Positions 17,379-26,037 of a DNA stretch of 64,000 nucleotides are shown one piece after another. The first letter of the stretch is position 1. Each line of letters begins with the position of its first letter. Location: NCBI RefSeq assembly GCF_018882365.1, contig NZ_JACVOP010000003.1, forward strand, positions 62,001-126,000. The letters are read 5' to 3'. Both the position numbers and the translations under genes were made by a program. The notes under the pieces are model-generated. The model saw only the letters and a list, made by a program, of their open reading frames with translations. It made no database searches and was not told where the DNA came from. Source of the DNA: Polynucleobacter sp. 71A-WALBACH. GTDB taxonomy: Bacteria; Pseudomonadota; Gammaproteobacteria; Burkholderiales; Burkholderiaceae.

Positions 17379-20300
17379 TTAATTGGCTTGAACAGAATTG
17401 AGCATGGCAGACTCATTAAGACTTCTCAGTATTTTGCGGATATGGTCTAGACGTTGTTCCAGCCTCTCAAAATCTTTTTCTTTCTGCGGGAGAATTTTCA
17501 ATTTATCCTGCCCATTGAGCTGGATATACTTTGAAGACTGGATCAATTGAATAATCTTCATCGGGTCAATTGGTGGATTGGGGATAAATTGAATCTGAAT
17601 TGATGCTGGAGTGGCGTCAATTTTTTTAATCCCAAAGCCGGCCATCTCTAGGCGTAAGCGATGGGTTTCATAAAGTGATTTAGCTTGATCTGGCAGATCA
17701 CCATAGCGATCAACTAACTCTTCACGCAAGCCCATTAATTCGGAGAAGTCATTTGTCCCGGCAAAACGCTTGTACATTGAGAGTCGCTCATGGACATCAG
17801 GGCAATAATCATTTGGGAAGAGGGCTGGCACGCCCAAATTGACATCCGTAGTTGCCTGCAGTGGTGATAGGAGGTCAGGCTCCTTGCCGCTACGTAAGGA
17901 TTTGACTGCGCGGTTGAGCATCTCGGTATAGAGCTGGAATCCAATTTCATGGATCTCACCGGACTGTTTATCGCCAAGGACTTCGCCAGCTCCGCGGATT
18001 TCTAAATCATGCATTGCCAAATAAAAACCAGAGCCCAACTCTTCCATAGCCTGAATTGCATTTAAACGCAATTGAGCCTGCTTGCTGAGTGCCTCAGGAT
18101 CCGGAACGAGCAAGTAGGCATAGGCCTGGTGGTGTGACCGTCCAACACGTCCACGTAATTGATGCAACTGCGCTAAGCCAAACTTATCCGCGCGATGCAT
18201 GATGATGGTATTGGCAGTAGGGACGTCAATACCCGTTTCAATAATGGTGGTGCATAACAAGATATTGGTGCGTTGGGTCACAAACTCACGCATGACAGAT
18301 TCAAGTTCGCGCTCATGCATCTGACCATGGGCTACGCTAATGCTTGCCTCTGGGATCAGTTCTTGTAAGGCATGTTTGCGGTTTTGAATGGTTTCAACTT
18401 CGTTATGCAGGAAGTAGACTTGTCCGCCACGTTTAATCTCACGCAGTACTGCCTCACGAATAACGCCATCACCTTCACGCCGCACAAAGGTTTTGATAGC
18501 TAAGCGTTTCTGAGGCGCTGTGGCGATGATAGAAAACTCACGTAAGCCTTCCATTGCCATTCCCAGTGTTCTTGGAATTGGCGTAGCAGTTAAGGTCAGA
18601 ATATCGACCTCAGCACGCAATGCCTTGAGCGCATCCTTTTGACGAACGCCAAAGCGATGCTCTTCATCAACAATCACTAAACCTAAGTTGGCGAACTGGG
18701 TTTCTTTTGATAGCAGCTTATGTGTGCCAATGATGATGTCAGCCTCACCTTTAGCAATCGCTTCTAGTGCAGCATTAATTTCTTTAGTAGTTTTAAAGCG
18801 GGATAGCTCAACAATGCGAACAGGCCAATCTGCAAAGCGATCTTTCCAAGTAGCTACATGCTGTTCAGCGAGTAGAGTGGTTGGTGCTAGGATGGCCACT
18901 TGCTTGCCACCCATCACAGCGACAAAGCTGGCGCGTAAAGCTACCTCAGTTTTACCAAAACCCACATCGCCACAGACTAGTCGATCCATCGGCGTGCCGC
19001 TAGTCATATCGCCAATCACTGCGGCGATCGCATTGGCTTGATCGGGCGTTTCTTCAAACCCAAAGCTTTCTGCGAAAGCAGCATAGTCATGGGCCGAGAA
19101 TTCAAAGGCATGGCCTTTGCGAATGGCTCTTGCTGCATACAGATTCAATAGCTCAGCAGCGGTATCCCGAATTTGTTGAGCTGCTTTACGTCTTGCTTTA
19201 TCCCACTGTCCTGAACCCAGCTGGTGTAATGGTGCGGAGTCAGGATCAGATCCTGCATAACGTGTCACCATTTGCAGTTGTTGCACGGGCACATACAAGG
19301 TCGCATCTTTGGCGTAGACCAAGTGAAGGAACTCTTCAAAAATGGGCTCTTCTTTGGGTGGTGCTAAATTCAGCAGAACCAAACCTTGGTAACGACCAAT
19401 CCCGTGATCAGAATGCACGACAGGGTCACCAATCTTGAGCTCAGATAAATCTTTGAAGAGCATATCCGGATCAGCGCTCTCACTCTCTTTACCCTTACGG
19501 CGTTGGCGAGCGGTAGTTGTAAAGAGCTCGGCCTCTGTTACGACGATGAGATTTTCAGCTGGCCAGGTAAAGCCATTAAAGAGTTGCGCTGTAACTAAGC
19601 CGAATAGCGAATCACTCTTAATGAAATCAGCAATGCCTTCAAAGCCTTCTGGCTTTAATGGGTAGAGTGGTTTGCCATTTTGCCCGGCAACTGAATTGCT
19701 TTCTTCAAAGAGCTGGCGGATTGATTCTTTACGGCCGTTGCTATCGCTGCAAATAAGAACTCGTACTTTTTCTTGTGAGACTAAAGCGCGCAGTCGATTG
19801 ATTGGATCCGCATCACGACGATGAACAGCAAGATCTGGGACCGCTAAAAATTGTGGAGTCTCTTTGGTTTCTTTATCCAACACCAATCGTGCATTGGGTT
19901 TGGCTGCGGTAAAGAATTCATCTACATCGAGAAATAACTCCGGTGGCGGAAGAATAGGGCGATCAAGATCATGCTTTAAGAATTCATATCTTGAGAGCGT
20001 ATCTTTCCAAAAACTTTTAATGGACTCTTCGACATCGCCAATACTGACAATCCAGACGGGATCACCTGAGCGCGGGAAATAATCAAATACAGTGGACGAC
20101 TCTTCAAAAAAGAGGGGTAGATAGGATTCAATACCGGCACTAGGGATGCCGAGGTTGGCATCTTTATAAATCGAGCAACGTGTTGGGTCACCCTCAAATA
20201 CTTCACGCCACCTGCCACGGAAGGCAGTGCGTGAAGCATCATCAAATGGAAATTCATGCCCTGGTAGCAGTCTGACTTCTTTAACCGGGTAGAGGCTGCG

Positions 20301-20921
20301 CTGAGTATCTGGATCAAAAGCCCTGATTTGCTCTATCTCATCACCGAATAGATCCAAGCGATAAGGCAGGCTAGAACCCATTGGAAATAAATCAATTAAG
20401 CCACCGCGAATGCTGTATTCACCAGGTCGCATCACAGCACTTACGGGATCATAACCAGCCTGTTGTAGTTGAAGTTTGAGCGCTGCTTCGTTGAGTTTGT
20501 CGCCTTGCCTAAAAAAGAAGGTGTGGCCAGATAGGAAGTTGGGTGGGCCCAGTCTTTGTAGCGCGGTAGTAATCGGGACCAAAACAATATCGCAGCTACC
20601 GTTTAGCAATTCATACAGGGTCGCTAGGCGCTCTGAAACTAAATCTTGGTGTGGTGAAAAATGGTCATACGGAAGAATTTCCCAGTCAGGCAATAGGCGT
20701 GTTTTGAGTTGCGGTGCAAAAGCTGGAATTTCTTCCAAAAGACGCTGCGCTTCCTGTGCCTGTGCGCAGAAAATGACCATGACGGAGAATTCAGAGCGGT
20801 AGCGAAGGGCGGATTGGGCAATTAATGCGGCATCAGATGAGCCAATCAAGCCTGAAAAGGTAAAGCGCTGCCCAGCCCGCGGTGCAGGTATGGGGGGTGC
20901 TAGTTTTAATGCATCAGACAT
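17379..20921 (-). CDS. mfd: Transcription-repair coupling factor Mfd
   Basis: ATP-dependent translocase that removes stalled RNA polymerase and recruits UvrA. At 1180 residues it is full length. An N-terminal UvrB-homology region is followed by the RNA-polymerase-interacting domain starting DLKIGDPVVHSDHGIGRYQG. The helicase domains carry Walker A GDVGFGKTEVA, DEEH box VIVDEEHRFGVRQ, LTATPIPRTLGMAM and RGRVGRSHHQAYAYLL. The C-terminal TRCF domain ends near the terminus. The ATG lies 8 nt after a minus-strand TATAAT with only a short GAGG in between, suggesting a leaderless or nearly leaderless message. It faces ispD across 23 bp. Confidence 0.97.
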   Translation of the reverse strand: MSDALKLAPPIPAPRAGQRFTFSGLIGSSDAALIAQSALRYRSEFSVMVIFCAQAQEAQRLLEEIPAFAPQLKTRLLPDWEILPYDHFSPHQDLVSERLATLYELLNGSCDIVLVPITTALQRLGPPNFLSGHTFFFRQGDKLNEAALKLQLQQAGYDPVSAVMRPGEYSIRGGLIDLFPMGSSLPYRLDLFGDEIEQIRAFDPDTQRSLYPVKEVRLLPGHEFPFDDASRTAFRGRWREVFEGDPTRCSIYKDANLGIPSAGIESYLPLFFEESSTVFDYFPRSGDPVWIVSIGDVEESIKSFWKDTLSRYEFLKHDLDRPILPPPELFLDVDEFFTAAKPNARLVLDKETKETPQFLAVPDLAVHRRDADPINRLRALVSQEKVRVLICSDSNGRKESIRQLFEESNSVAGQNGKPLYPLKPEGFEGIADFIKSDSLFGLVTAQLFNGFTWPAENLIVVTEAELFTTTARQRRKGKESESADPDMLFKDLSELKIGDPVVHSDHGIGRYQGLVLLNLAPPKEEPIFEEFLHLVYAKDATLYVPVQQLQMVTRYAGSDPDSAPLHQLGSGQWDKARRKAAQQIRDTAAELLNLYAARAIRKGHAFEFSAHDYAAFAESFGFEETPDQANAIAAVIGDMTSGTPMDRLVCGDVGFGKTEVALRASFVAVMGGKQVAILAPTTLLAEQHVATWKDRFADWPVRIVELSRFKTTKEINAALEAIAKGEADIIIGTHKLLSKETQFANLGLVIVDEEHRFGVRQKDALKALRAEVDILTLTATPIPRTLGMAMEGLREFSIIATAPQKRLAIKTFVRREGDGVIREAVLREIKRGGQVYFLHNEVETIQNRKHALQELIPEASISVAHGQMHERELESVMREFVTQRTNILLCTTIIETGIDVPTANTIIMHRADKFGLAQLHQLRGRVGRSHHQAYAYLLVPDPEALSKQAQLRLNAIQAMEELGSGFYLAMHDLEIRGAGEVLGDKQSGEIHEIGFQLYTEMLNRAVKSLRSGKEPDLLSPLQATTDVNLGVPALFPNDYCPDVHERLSMYKRFAGTNDFSELMGLREELVDRYGDLPDQAKSLYETHRLRLEMAGFGIKKIDATPASIQIQFIPNPPIDPMKIIQLIQSSKYIQLNGQDKLKILPQKEKDFERLEQRLDHIRKILRSLNESAMLNSVQAN

Positions 20922-20944
20922 CGAGCCTCATTATAGAATCAGGT
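20922..20944. promoter_or_regulatory. 23-bp divergent promoter mfd / ispD with overlapping -10 boxes
   Basis: The gap between the two start codons holds a minus-strand TATAAT (plus coordinates 20930-20935), 8 nt before the mfd ATG, and a plus-strand TAGAAT (20934-20939), 5 nt before ATG 20945 of ispD. The boxes overlap by two bases. No room remains for conventional untranslated leaders on either side. Confidence 0.5.
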
Positions 20945-21700
20945 ATGCACTCTGGAATTCAAACTTCGCAGTCCTTGGCCAGTTGCCATGCTTTGTTACC
21001 TACGGCTGGTACAGGCTCTAGACTTGGTGGGGCATTGCCAAAGCAGTTTCAGGAACTGGCGGGTAAGCCTATGCTGGCTTATGCATTAGATGCATTTATC
21101 CAAACTCCAGAGATTGCCTCTATTTGGGTTGGTGTAAGCCCTAGTTTTATTGATAACTCTATATTGGGCAGCCTTTCCAGTAAATCTTCCTTGGTCCAAT
21201 TCTTGCCCAGTGGTGGTCCAACGCGTCAAGAAACCGTCAGAAACACCTTGGCAGCTATGCTAAAGGCGGGCGTTCCCGAGAATGATTGGGTCTTGGTTCA
21301 TGATGCGGCTCGACCCGGAATCTCCCCTGAGCTCATTCAAAAACTCATTAATGTAGTGACCCAAACAGACCAAGGCGGTCTTTTGGCGATGCCTTTGGCC
21401 GATACTTTAAAGATGGCAGATGCTAGCTCAGCTATTGCTGGTAACCCTAATCGAGCGATCAAGACGATTTCTCGAGATCACCTTTGGCAGGCTCAAACTC
21501 CTCAGATGTTTAGCTTAAAGCGGCTACATGATGCTATTGATGAGGGTATTCGGCTTGAGGCAGACATCACGGATGAGGCCAGCGCTATGGAGCTCTCTGG
21601 ATCCAGCCCATTGTTAATCGAAGGTGCGACACGTAACTTCAAAGTAACGCACCCAGCGGATTGGGAGCTGATGCAAACCATACTGCAGGCATCTACTTAG
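20945..21700 (+). CDS. ispD: 2-C-methyl-D-erythritol 4-phosphate cytidylyltransferase IspD
   Basis: Third step of the MEP isoprenoid pathway, forming CDP-methylerythritol. The nucleotidyltransferase signature ALLPTAGTGSRLGGALPKQF is near the N-terminus, followed by HDAARPGISPEL and TPQMFSLKRLHDA. C-terminal EGATRNFKVTHPADWELM is typical. ATG 20945 gives 251 residues. In-frame ATGs at 20882 and 20909 would place the start inside mfd and add an unconserved N-terminus. It is followed 30 bp later by ispF, the usual pathway partner. Confidence 0.93.
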   Translation: MHSGIQTSQSLASCHALLPTAGTGSRLGGALPKQFQELAGKPMLAYALDAFIQTPEIASIWVGVSPSFIDNSILGSLSSKSSLVQFLPSGGPTRQETVRNTLAAMLKAGVPENDWVLVHDAARPGISPELIQKLINVVTQTDQGGLLAMPLADTLKMADASSAIAGNPNRAIKTISRDHLWQAQTPQMFSLKRLHDAIDEGIRLEADITDEASAMELSGSSPLLIEGATRNFKVTHPADWELMQTILQAST

Positions 21701-21730
21701 TAAGCCCTAAGAAAATATATCGATAACTTC

Positions 21731-22234
21731 ATGACCCAAAATACTCCATACATCCCTCAATTTCGCATTGGTCAAGGTTATGACGTTCACGCCTTGGTTG
21801 GAGGCCGCAAGCTCATCTTGGGCGGAGTGCATGTCCCCAATGAAAAAGGCTTATTAGGGCATTCAGATGCCGATGCCTTATTACATGCCTTAACTGATGC
21901 ATTGCTTGGTGCCGCTGGTTTAAATGATATTGGGCAGTTATTTCCTGACACAGATCCCCAGTTCAAGGATATGGATAGCCGAATTTTGCTTAGGGCCGCC
22001 CTGCAAAAAATCCAAGCCGCTGGATTTCAGGTCGGCAATGTCGATGCAACGATTATTTGTCAAAAGCCTAAATTGGCCACTTTTTTGCCCGAAATGGTTC
22101 GCAATATTGCAGCAGATTTGGCTGTTACGCCAAGCCATGTCAACCTCAAAGCCAAAACCAATGAATCTCTTGGGCACCTAGGAAGAGGCGAGGGGATCGC
22201 GGTTCATTCGGTAGCTTTGCTCTACAAGGCCTAA
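21731..22234 (+). CDS. ispF: 2-C-methyl-D-erythritol 2,4-cyclodiphosphate synthase IspF
   Basis: Cyclises CDP-methylerythritol 2-phosphate to methylerythritol cyclodiphosphate. The 167-residue protein shows the zinc-binding DVHAL motif in [20 protein letters not shown], the second metal-site [20 protein letters not shown], and the C-terminal [20 protein letters not shown] signature. It sits directly after ispD, which makes IspD's product's next-but-one intermediate. The start ATG has no clear Shine-Dalgarno. The intermediate enzyme IspE is not in the window, as usual for this gene pair. Confidence 0.96.
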   Translation: MTQNTPYIPQFRIGQGYDVHALVGGRKLILGGVHVPNEKGLLGHSDADALLHALTDALLGAAGLNDIGQLFPDTDPQFKDMDSRILLRAALQKIQAAGFQVGNVDATIICQKPKLATFLPEMVRNIAADLAVTPSHVNLKAKTNESLGHLGRGEGIAVHSVALLYKA

Positions 22235-22315
22235 ATATCCTCTAAAACCGCCAAGCATTGTAGAATTACGGTCTTTAGAGTGAAGCTTCAGCTCGGTAGT
22301 GTTTGCGGAATTCGC

Positions 22316-22402
22316 GCGAGGATGGCGAAATTGGTAGACGCACCAGGTTTAGGTCCTGACGCCAGCAATGGTGTGGGGGTTCGAGTCCCCCTCCTCGCAC
22401 CA
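22316..22402 (+). tRNA. tRNA-Leu (anticodon UAG)
   Basis: An 87-nt gene including an encoded CCA. The acceptor arms GCGAGGA and TCCTCGC pair perfectly, and the T arm is GGGGGTTCGAGTCCCCC-like. A long variable arm between anticodon and T arms marks a class II tRNA. The anticodon loop is TTTAGGT with TAG at 22350-22352, decoding CUA. It lies just upstream of tig, a position common in betaproteobacteria. A TAGAAT hexamer about 50 bp upstream may be its -10 box. Confidence 0.96.
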
Positions 22403-22459
22403 CAAGATAGCTACTTGGCTTGGGCTTCACATATTCCGATTTTCAATTAAGAGACGAGA

Positions 22460-23797
22460 ATGGCTGTGCAGATAGAAAATTTAGGTCAGTTAGACCGCAA
22501 AGTGACCTTAGAGTTCGCTCGTGCCGATTTGGCTAAGGCAAGAGAAGACCGATTGGCTAAATTGGGTAAGACCATGAAAGCCCCAGGCTTCCGTCCAGGC
22601 AAAGTGCCTAAGAATATGGTCGAAAAGCAATATGGCATGCAGGTAGATTTCGAGCTCCAGTTCGATAAAGCTTCAGAGCTGTTCTATGACTTGGCTCAAA
22701 AAGAAAAAATCCTCTTGGCTGGTCAACCACGCCTCGACCCAAAATCAGAATTAGACGCAGACAAAATTGTGTTTGACGCTTACTTTGAAGTTTTGCCAGA
22801 AGTGAAGATTGGCGACTTCAGCAAAGCAGAAGTAACTAAATACACTACGGATATTTCCGACGCAGAGATTGATCGTGCATTGGATGTCTTGCGTAAACAA
22901 CAAGTTCATTACCATACGCGCGGCGAAGCAGGCCCTCATGGTGATGGCGGTGCGAACACAGCCGCTCAAGCTGGCGATCAAGTTGTGATCGACTTCGTGG
23001 GCAAGATCGATGGCGTTGAGTTTGCTGGCGGTAAAGCCGAAAATTTTGAATACGTTCTCGGCGAAGGCCGCATGCTCCCAGAGTTTGAAGCTGCTACTTT
23101 GGGCCTCAAGGCAGGCGAGAGCAAGACTTTCCCATTAAGTTTCCCAGCGGATTACCACGGCAAAGATGTTGCTGGTAAAACTGCTGACTTCACCATCACT
23201 GTTAAGTCTGTGAACTGGGCGCATCTTCCTGCGATTGACGATGCGTTCGCATTGTCATTAGGCGTTACCGAAGGTGGCGTTGCAAAAATGCGTGAAGAAG
23301 TAAAAGAAAATTTAGATCGCGAAACAAAACGTCGCATTACTTCCTTGTTAAAAGGCGAAGTAATGGAAAAGCTCAACAGTATTTGTGAACTCGATGCGCC
23401 TAAGTCTTTGGTTGCTCAAGAGCAAGAGCGTTTAGTTGAGTCTGCACGTCAAGACTTGATGCAACGCGGTATTCCAAACGCTAAAGATGCGCCAATTCCT
23501 GTTGAGATGTTTGCTGAGCAAGCCCTCAAGCGCGTTCGTCTCGGCTTGATTTTGAGCGACTTAGTAAAACAGCAAAACTTGGCCGCTACCGCGGATCAAA
23601 TTAAGGCTGAGATTGATGAGCAAGCCGCTACTTACGAAGATCCAAAAGAAGTAGTGCGTTGGTTCTATAGCAATCCAAGTCGCCTCAAGGATATTGAGAA
23701 CTTAGTTCTTGAAGATAACGTGATTAAGTATTTCACTTCGCAAGCTAAAGTGATTGATAAAGCGGTTACCTTCGAAGAACTCAGCAAACTTAACTAA
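22460..23797 (+). CDS. tig: Trigger factor (ribosome-associated chaperone)
   Basis: Binds the ribosome exit tunnel and chaperones nascent chains. The 445-residue protein has the ribosome-binding tail with GFRPGKVPKNMVEKQYG (the GFRxGxxP loop) near residue 45, a central FKBP-type PPIase domain (QAGDQVVIDFVGKIDGVEFA through FPADYHGKDVAGKTADF, residues about 170-255), and a helical C-terminal substrate-cradle domain. ATG 22460 is preceded by AAGAGACGAG. The order tig-clpP-clpX-lon is a conserved proteostasis cluster. Confidence 0.97.
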   Translation: MAVQIENLGQLDRKVTLEFARADLAKAREDRLAKLGKTMKAPGFRPGKVPKNMVEKQYGMQVDFELQFDKASELFYDLAQKEKILLAGQPRLDPKSELDADKIVFDAYFEVLPEVKIGDFSKAEVTKYTTDISDAEIDRALDVLRKQQVHYHTRGEAGPHGDGGANTAAQAGDQVVIDFVGKIDGVEFAGGKAENFEYVLGEGRMLPEFEAATLGLKAGESKTFPLSFPADYHGKDVAGKTADFTITVKSVNWAHLPAIDDAFALSLGVTEGGVAKMREEVKENLDRETKRRITSLLKGEVMEKLNSICELDAPKSLVAQEQERLVESARQDLMQRGIPNAKDAPIPVEMFAEQALKRVRLGLILSDLVKQQNLAATADQIKAEIDEQAATYEDPKEVVRWFYSNPSRLKDIENLVLEDNVIKYFTSQAKVIDKAVTFEELSKLN

Positions 23798-23840
23798 GTT
23801 CAACTAAGCTTAAGCATTCACTTAATAAAGGTCACATCAC

Positions 23841-24470
23841 ATGAACCAGAATCATTTCCAGTCTGAGAATTTAGAGCCCAAAGGTTTGGGTTTAGTTCCA
23901 ATGGTCATTGAAACCTCTGGTAGGGGTGAGAGGGCCTATGACATTTACTCTCGCTTACTTAGAGAGCGCGTTGTTTTCTTAGTTGGCGAAGTAAATGATC
24001 AAACTGCAAATTTGGTTATTGCCCAATTGTTATTCCTTGAGAGTGAAAATCCAGATAAAGAAATTTCTCTGTACATTAACTCTCCTGGTGGCTCAGTATC
24101 CGCCGGGTTAGCGATCTACGACACGATGCAATTTATCAAGCCACACGTAAGCACCTTGTGCATGGGTATGGCCGCAAGCATGGGTGCATTCTTGTTATGC
24201 GCTGGCGAGAAAGGTAAGCGTTATGCCTTACCTAACTCACGCGTGATGATCCATCAGCCATTAGGTGGCGCCCGTGGTCAAGCTTCTGATATTGAAATTC
24301 AAGCCCGTGAAATTCTTTACTTGCGTGAGCGTCTCAATAAGATTTTGGCCGACCGCACTGGACAAACAATTGAAACAATCGCCAAAGATACCGATCGCGA
24401 TAACTTTATGTCTGCTGAGCAGGCTCAAGAGTATGGCTTGATTGATAAAGTAATCGATAAGCGCCCTTAA
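23841..24470 (+). CDS. clpP: ATP-dependent Clp protease proteolytic subunit ClpP
   Basis: Serine protease that forms the tetradecameric barrel of the Clp proteases. Catalytic Ser lies in [12 protein letters not shown], His in [16 protein letters not shown], and the Asp follows in the [12 protein letters not shown] region. The N-terminal [20 protein letters not shown] is the region where the propeptide is removed. The 209 residues are normal. AATAAAGG lies upstream of the ATG. ClpX, its unfoldase partner, is encoded next. Confidence 0.97.
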   Translation: MNQNHFQSENLEPKGLGLVPMVIETSGRGERAYDIYSRLLRERVVFLVGEVNDQTANLVIAQLLFLESENPDKEISLYINSPGGSVSAGLAIYDTMQFIKPHVSTLCMGMAASMGAFLLCAGEKGKRYALPNSRVMIHQPLGGARGQASDIEIQAREILYLRERLNKILADRTGQTIETIAKDTDRDNFMSAEQAQEYGLIDKVIDKRP

Positions 24471-24496
24471 TCCGCATTCATATTTAGATATCTACC

Positions 24497-25858
24497 TTGA
24501 GCGATACAAACACTACCAATAGCGCAGACAAAATTCTGTATTGCTCCTTCTGTGGCAAGAGCCAGCATGAAGTAAAGAAGTTGATTGCTGGACCCTCTGT
24601 ATTTATTTGTGATGAATGTATCGATCTCTGTACCGACATTATTCAAGAAGAGCTTGCTAAGCTTCCCAAAGCGGATGGCGACGATTCCTTGCCTACACCG
24701 CACCAGATTCGCGAGAACTTAGACCAATATGTGATTGGTCAAGATCATGCAAAGAAGACCTTAGCAGTCGCGGTATATAACCACTACAAACGCTTACAGT
24801 ATTTGCCTAAGCCGAAAAAAGAGAAGCTCGACAAAGACGGTAAACCTGTTGAGGCTAGTGATAAGAAAGAATCAAAAGTTCCCGCCAAGGCAATGGTTGA
24901 TGGTGTTGAATTAGCCAAGAGCAATATTTTGTTGATCGGTCCAACTGGTTCTGGCAAAACATTGTTAGCGCAGACTTTAGCTCGTATGCTTGACGTCCCT
25001 TTTGTTATGGCTGATGCAACGACCTTGACCGAAGCTGGCTATGTTGGTGAAGACGTTGAAAACATTATTCAAAAGTTGTTGCAGGCCTGTGACTACAACG
25101 TAGAAAAAGCGCAGCGCGGTATCGTTTATATCGATGAGATCGATAAGATCTCTCGTAAATCAGATAACCCATCAATCACCCGCGATGTATCAGGTGAGGG
25201 CGTTCAACAAGCACTATTAAAGCTAGTTGAAGGGACGATGGCATCTGTACCTCCTCAAGGTGGCCGTAAGCACCCGAATCAAGATTTCCTACAAGTGGAC
25301 ACCACTAACATTCTGTTTGTCTGTGGTGGAGCATTTGATGGCCTAGAGAAGGTCATTCAGCAGCGCACTGCGAAGACGGGTATTGGATTTAATGCAACCG
25401 TTCCAGGCAAAGATGATCGTGGCGTCAGCGACCTTCTGATCGAAGTTGAACCTGAGGATTTAATTAAATTTGGCTTGATTCCTGAGTTAATTGGCCGTTT
25501 GCCAGTGGTTGCCACTTTGGCGCAACTCGATGAAACCGCTTTGATTCAGATTTTGACTGAGCCAAAAAATGCTTTGGTTAAGCAATACCAGGCCCTATTA
25601 ACAATGGAAGGCTCTGAGCTTGAAGTTCGCCCAGCAGCCTTGTCAGCCATTGCCAAAAAAGCCATTGCGCGCAAAACAGGTGCACGTGGTCTGCGCTCTA
25701 TCCTAGAGGGCTCGCTCATGGATGTCATGTATGACCTCCCATCACTCAAGAATGTCCAAAAGGTAGTCATTGATGAAACCACCATTGCAGAGGGTGGAAA
25801 GCCTATTTTGGTCTACAAGCAAGCTGACGAATCTACGGAATTAAGCAAAAAAGCTTAA
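24497..25858 (+). CDS. clpX: ATP-dependent Clp protease ATP-binding subunit ClpX
   Basis: AAA+ unfoldase that feeds substrates to ClpP. The N-terminal C4 zinc finger is [25 protein letters not shown]. Walker A is [12 protein letters not shown], Walker [11 protein letters not shown], and the IGF loop that docks on ClpP appears as TGIGFNA. Arginine-finger and sensor regions follow. The start is TTG 24497, since no ATG precedes the zinc finger in frame. The 453-residue length matches a longer form with a linker insert around residues 105-130 rich in Lys and Asp. The ribosome binding site is weak. Confidence 0.96.
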   Translation: MSDTNTTNSADKILYCSFCGKSQHEVKKLIAGPSVFICDECIDLCTDIIQEELAKLPKADGDDSLPTPHQIRENLDQYVIGQDHAKKTLAVAVYNHYKRLQYLPKPKKEKLDKDGKPVEASDKKESKVPAKAMVDGVELAKSNILLIGPTGSGKTLLAQTLARMLDVPFVMADATTLTEAGYVGEDVENIIQKLLQACDYNVEKAQRGIVYIDEIDKISRKSDNPSITRDVSGEGVQQALLKLVEGTMASVPPQGGRKHPNQDFLQVDTTNILFVCGGAFDGLEKVIQQRTAKTGIGFNATVPGKDDRGVSDLLIEVEPEDLIKFGLIPELIGRLPVVATLAQLDETALIQILTEPKNALVKQYQALLTMEGSELEVRPAALSAIAKKAIARKTGARGLRSILEGSLMDVMYDLPSLKNVQKVVIDETTIAEGGKPILVYKQADESTELSKKA

Positions 25859-25916
25859 TTTTTGACATTTTTCATAGTTTTCAGTAGTTTTTTGCTCATT
25901 TTTGACGTATTTCCCC

Positions 25917-25945
25917 CTTGTTTTTCAGTAGGCGGCGCCCATATA
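25917..25945 (+). promoter_or_regulatory. Candidate sigma-32 (heat-shock) promoter for lon
   Basis: CTTGTTT at 25917-25923 and CCCATATA at 25938-25945 are separated by 14 nt. The known RpoH pattern is CTTGAAA, 11-16 nt, then CCCCATNT. The downstream element matches well and the upstream CTTG core is exact. It lies about 90 bp before the lon ATG within a 179-bp gene-free region that otherwise shows only T-rich sequence. Confidence 0.5.
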
Positions 25946-26037
25946 GGTAGTATCCTATTCTCAGATAATGTCCGTATGTAGTGGTACGACATTTTTTAGA
26001 GTTTTTTACGGAATGACTATTTTGGAGGAATTGCCCC

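Noticed and set aside
22316..22402. tRNA-Leu as an attachment site of an integrated element
   Set aside because: No integrase, no direct repeat of the tRNA 3' end and no foreign genes follow; tig and clpPX are core genes.
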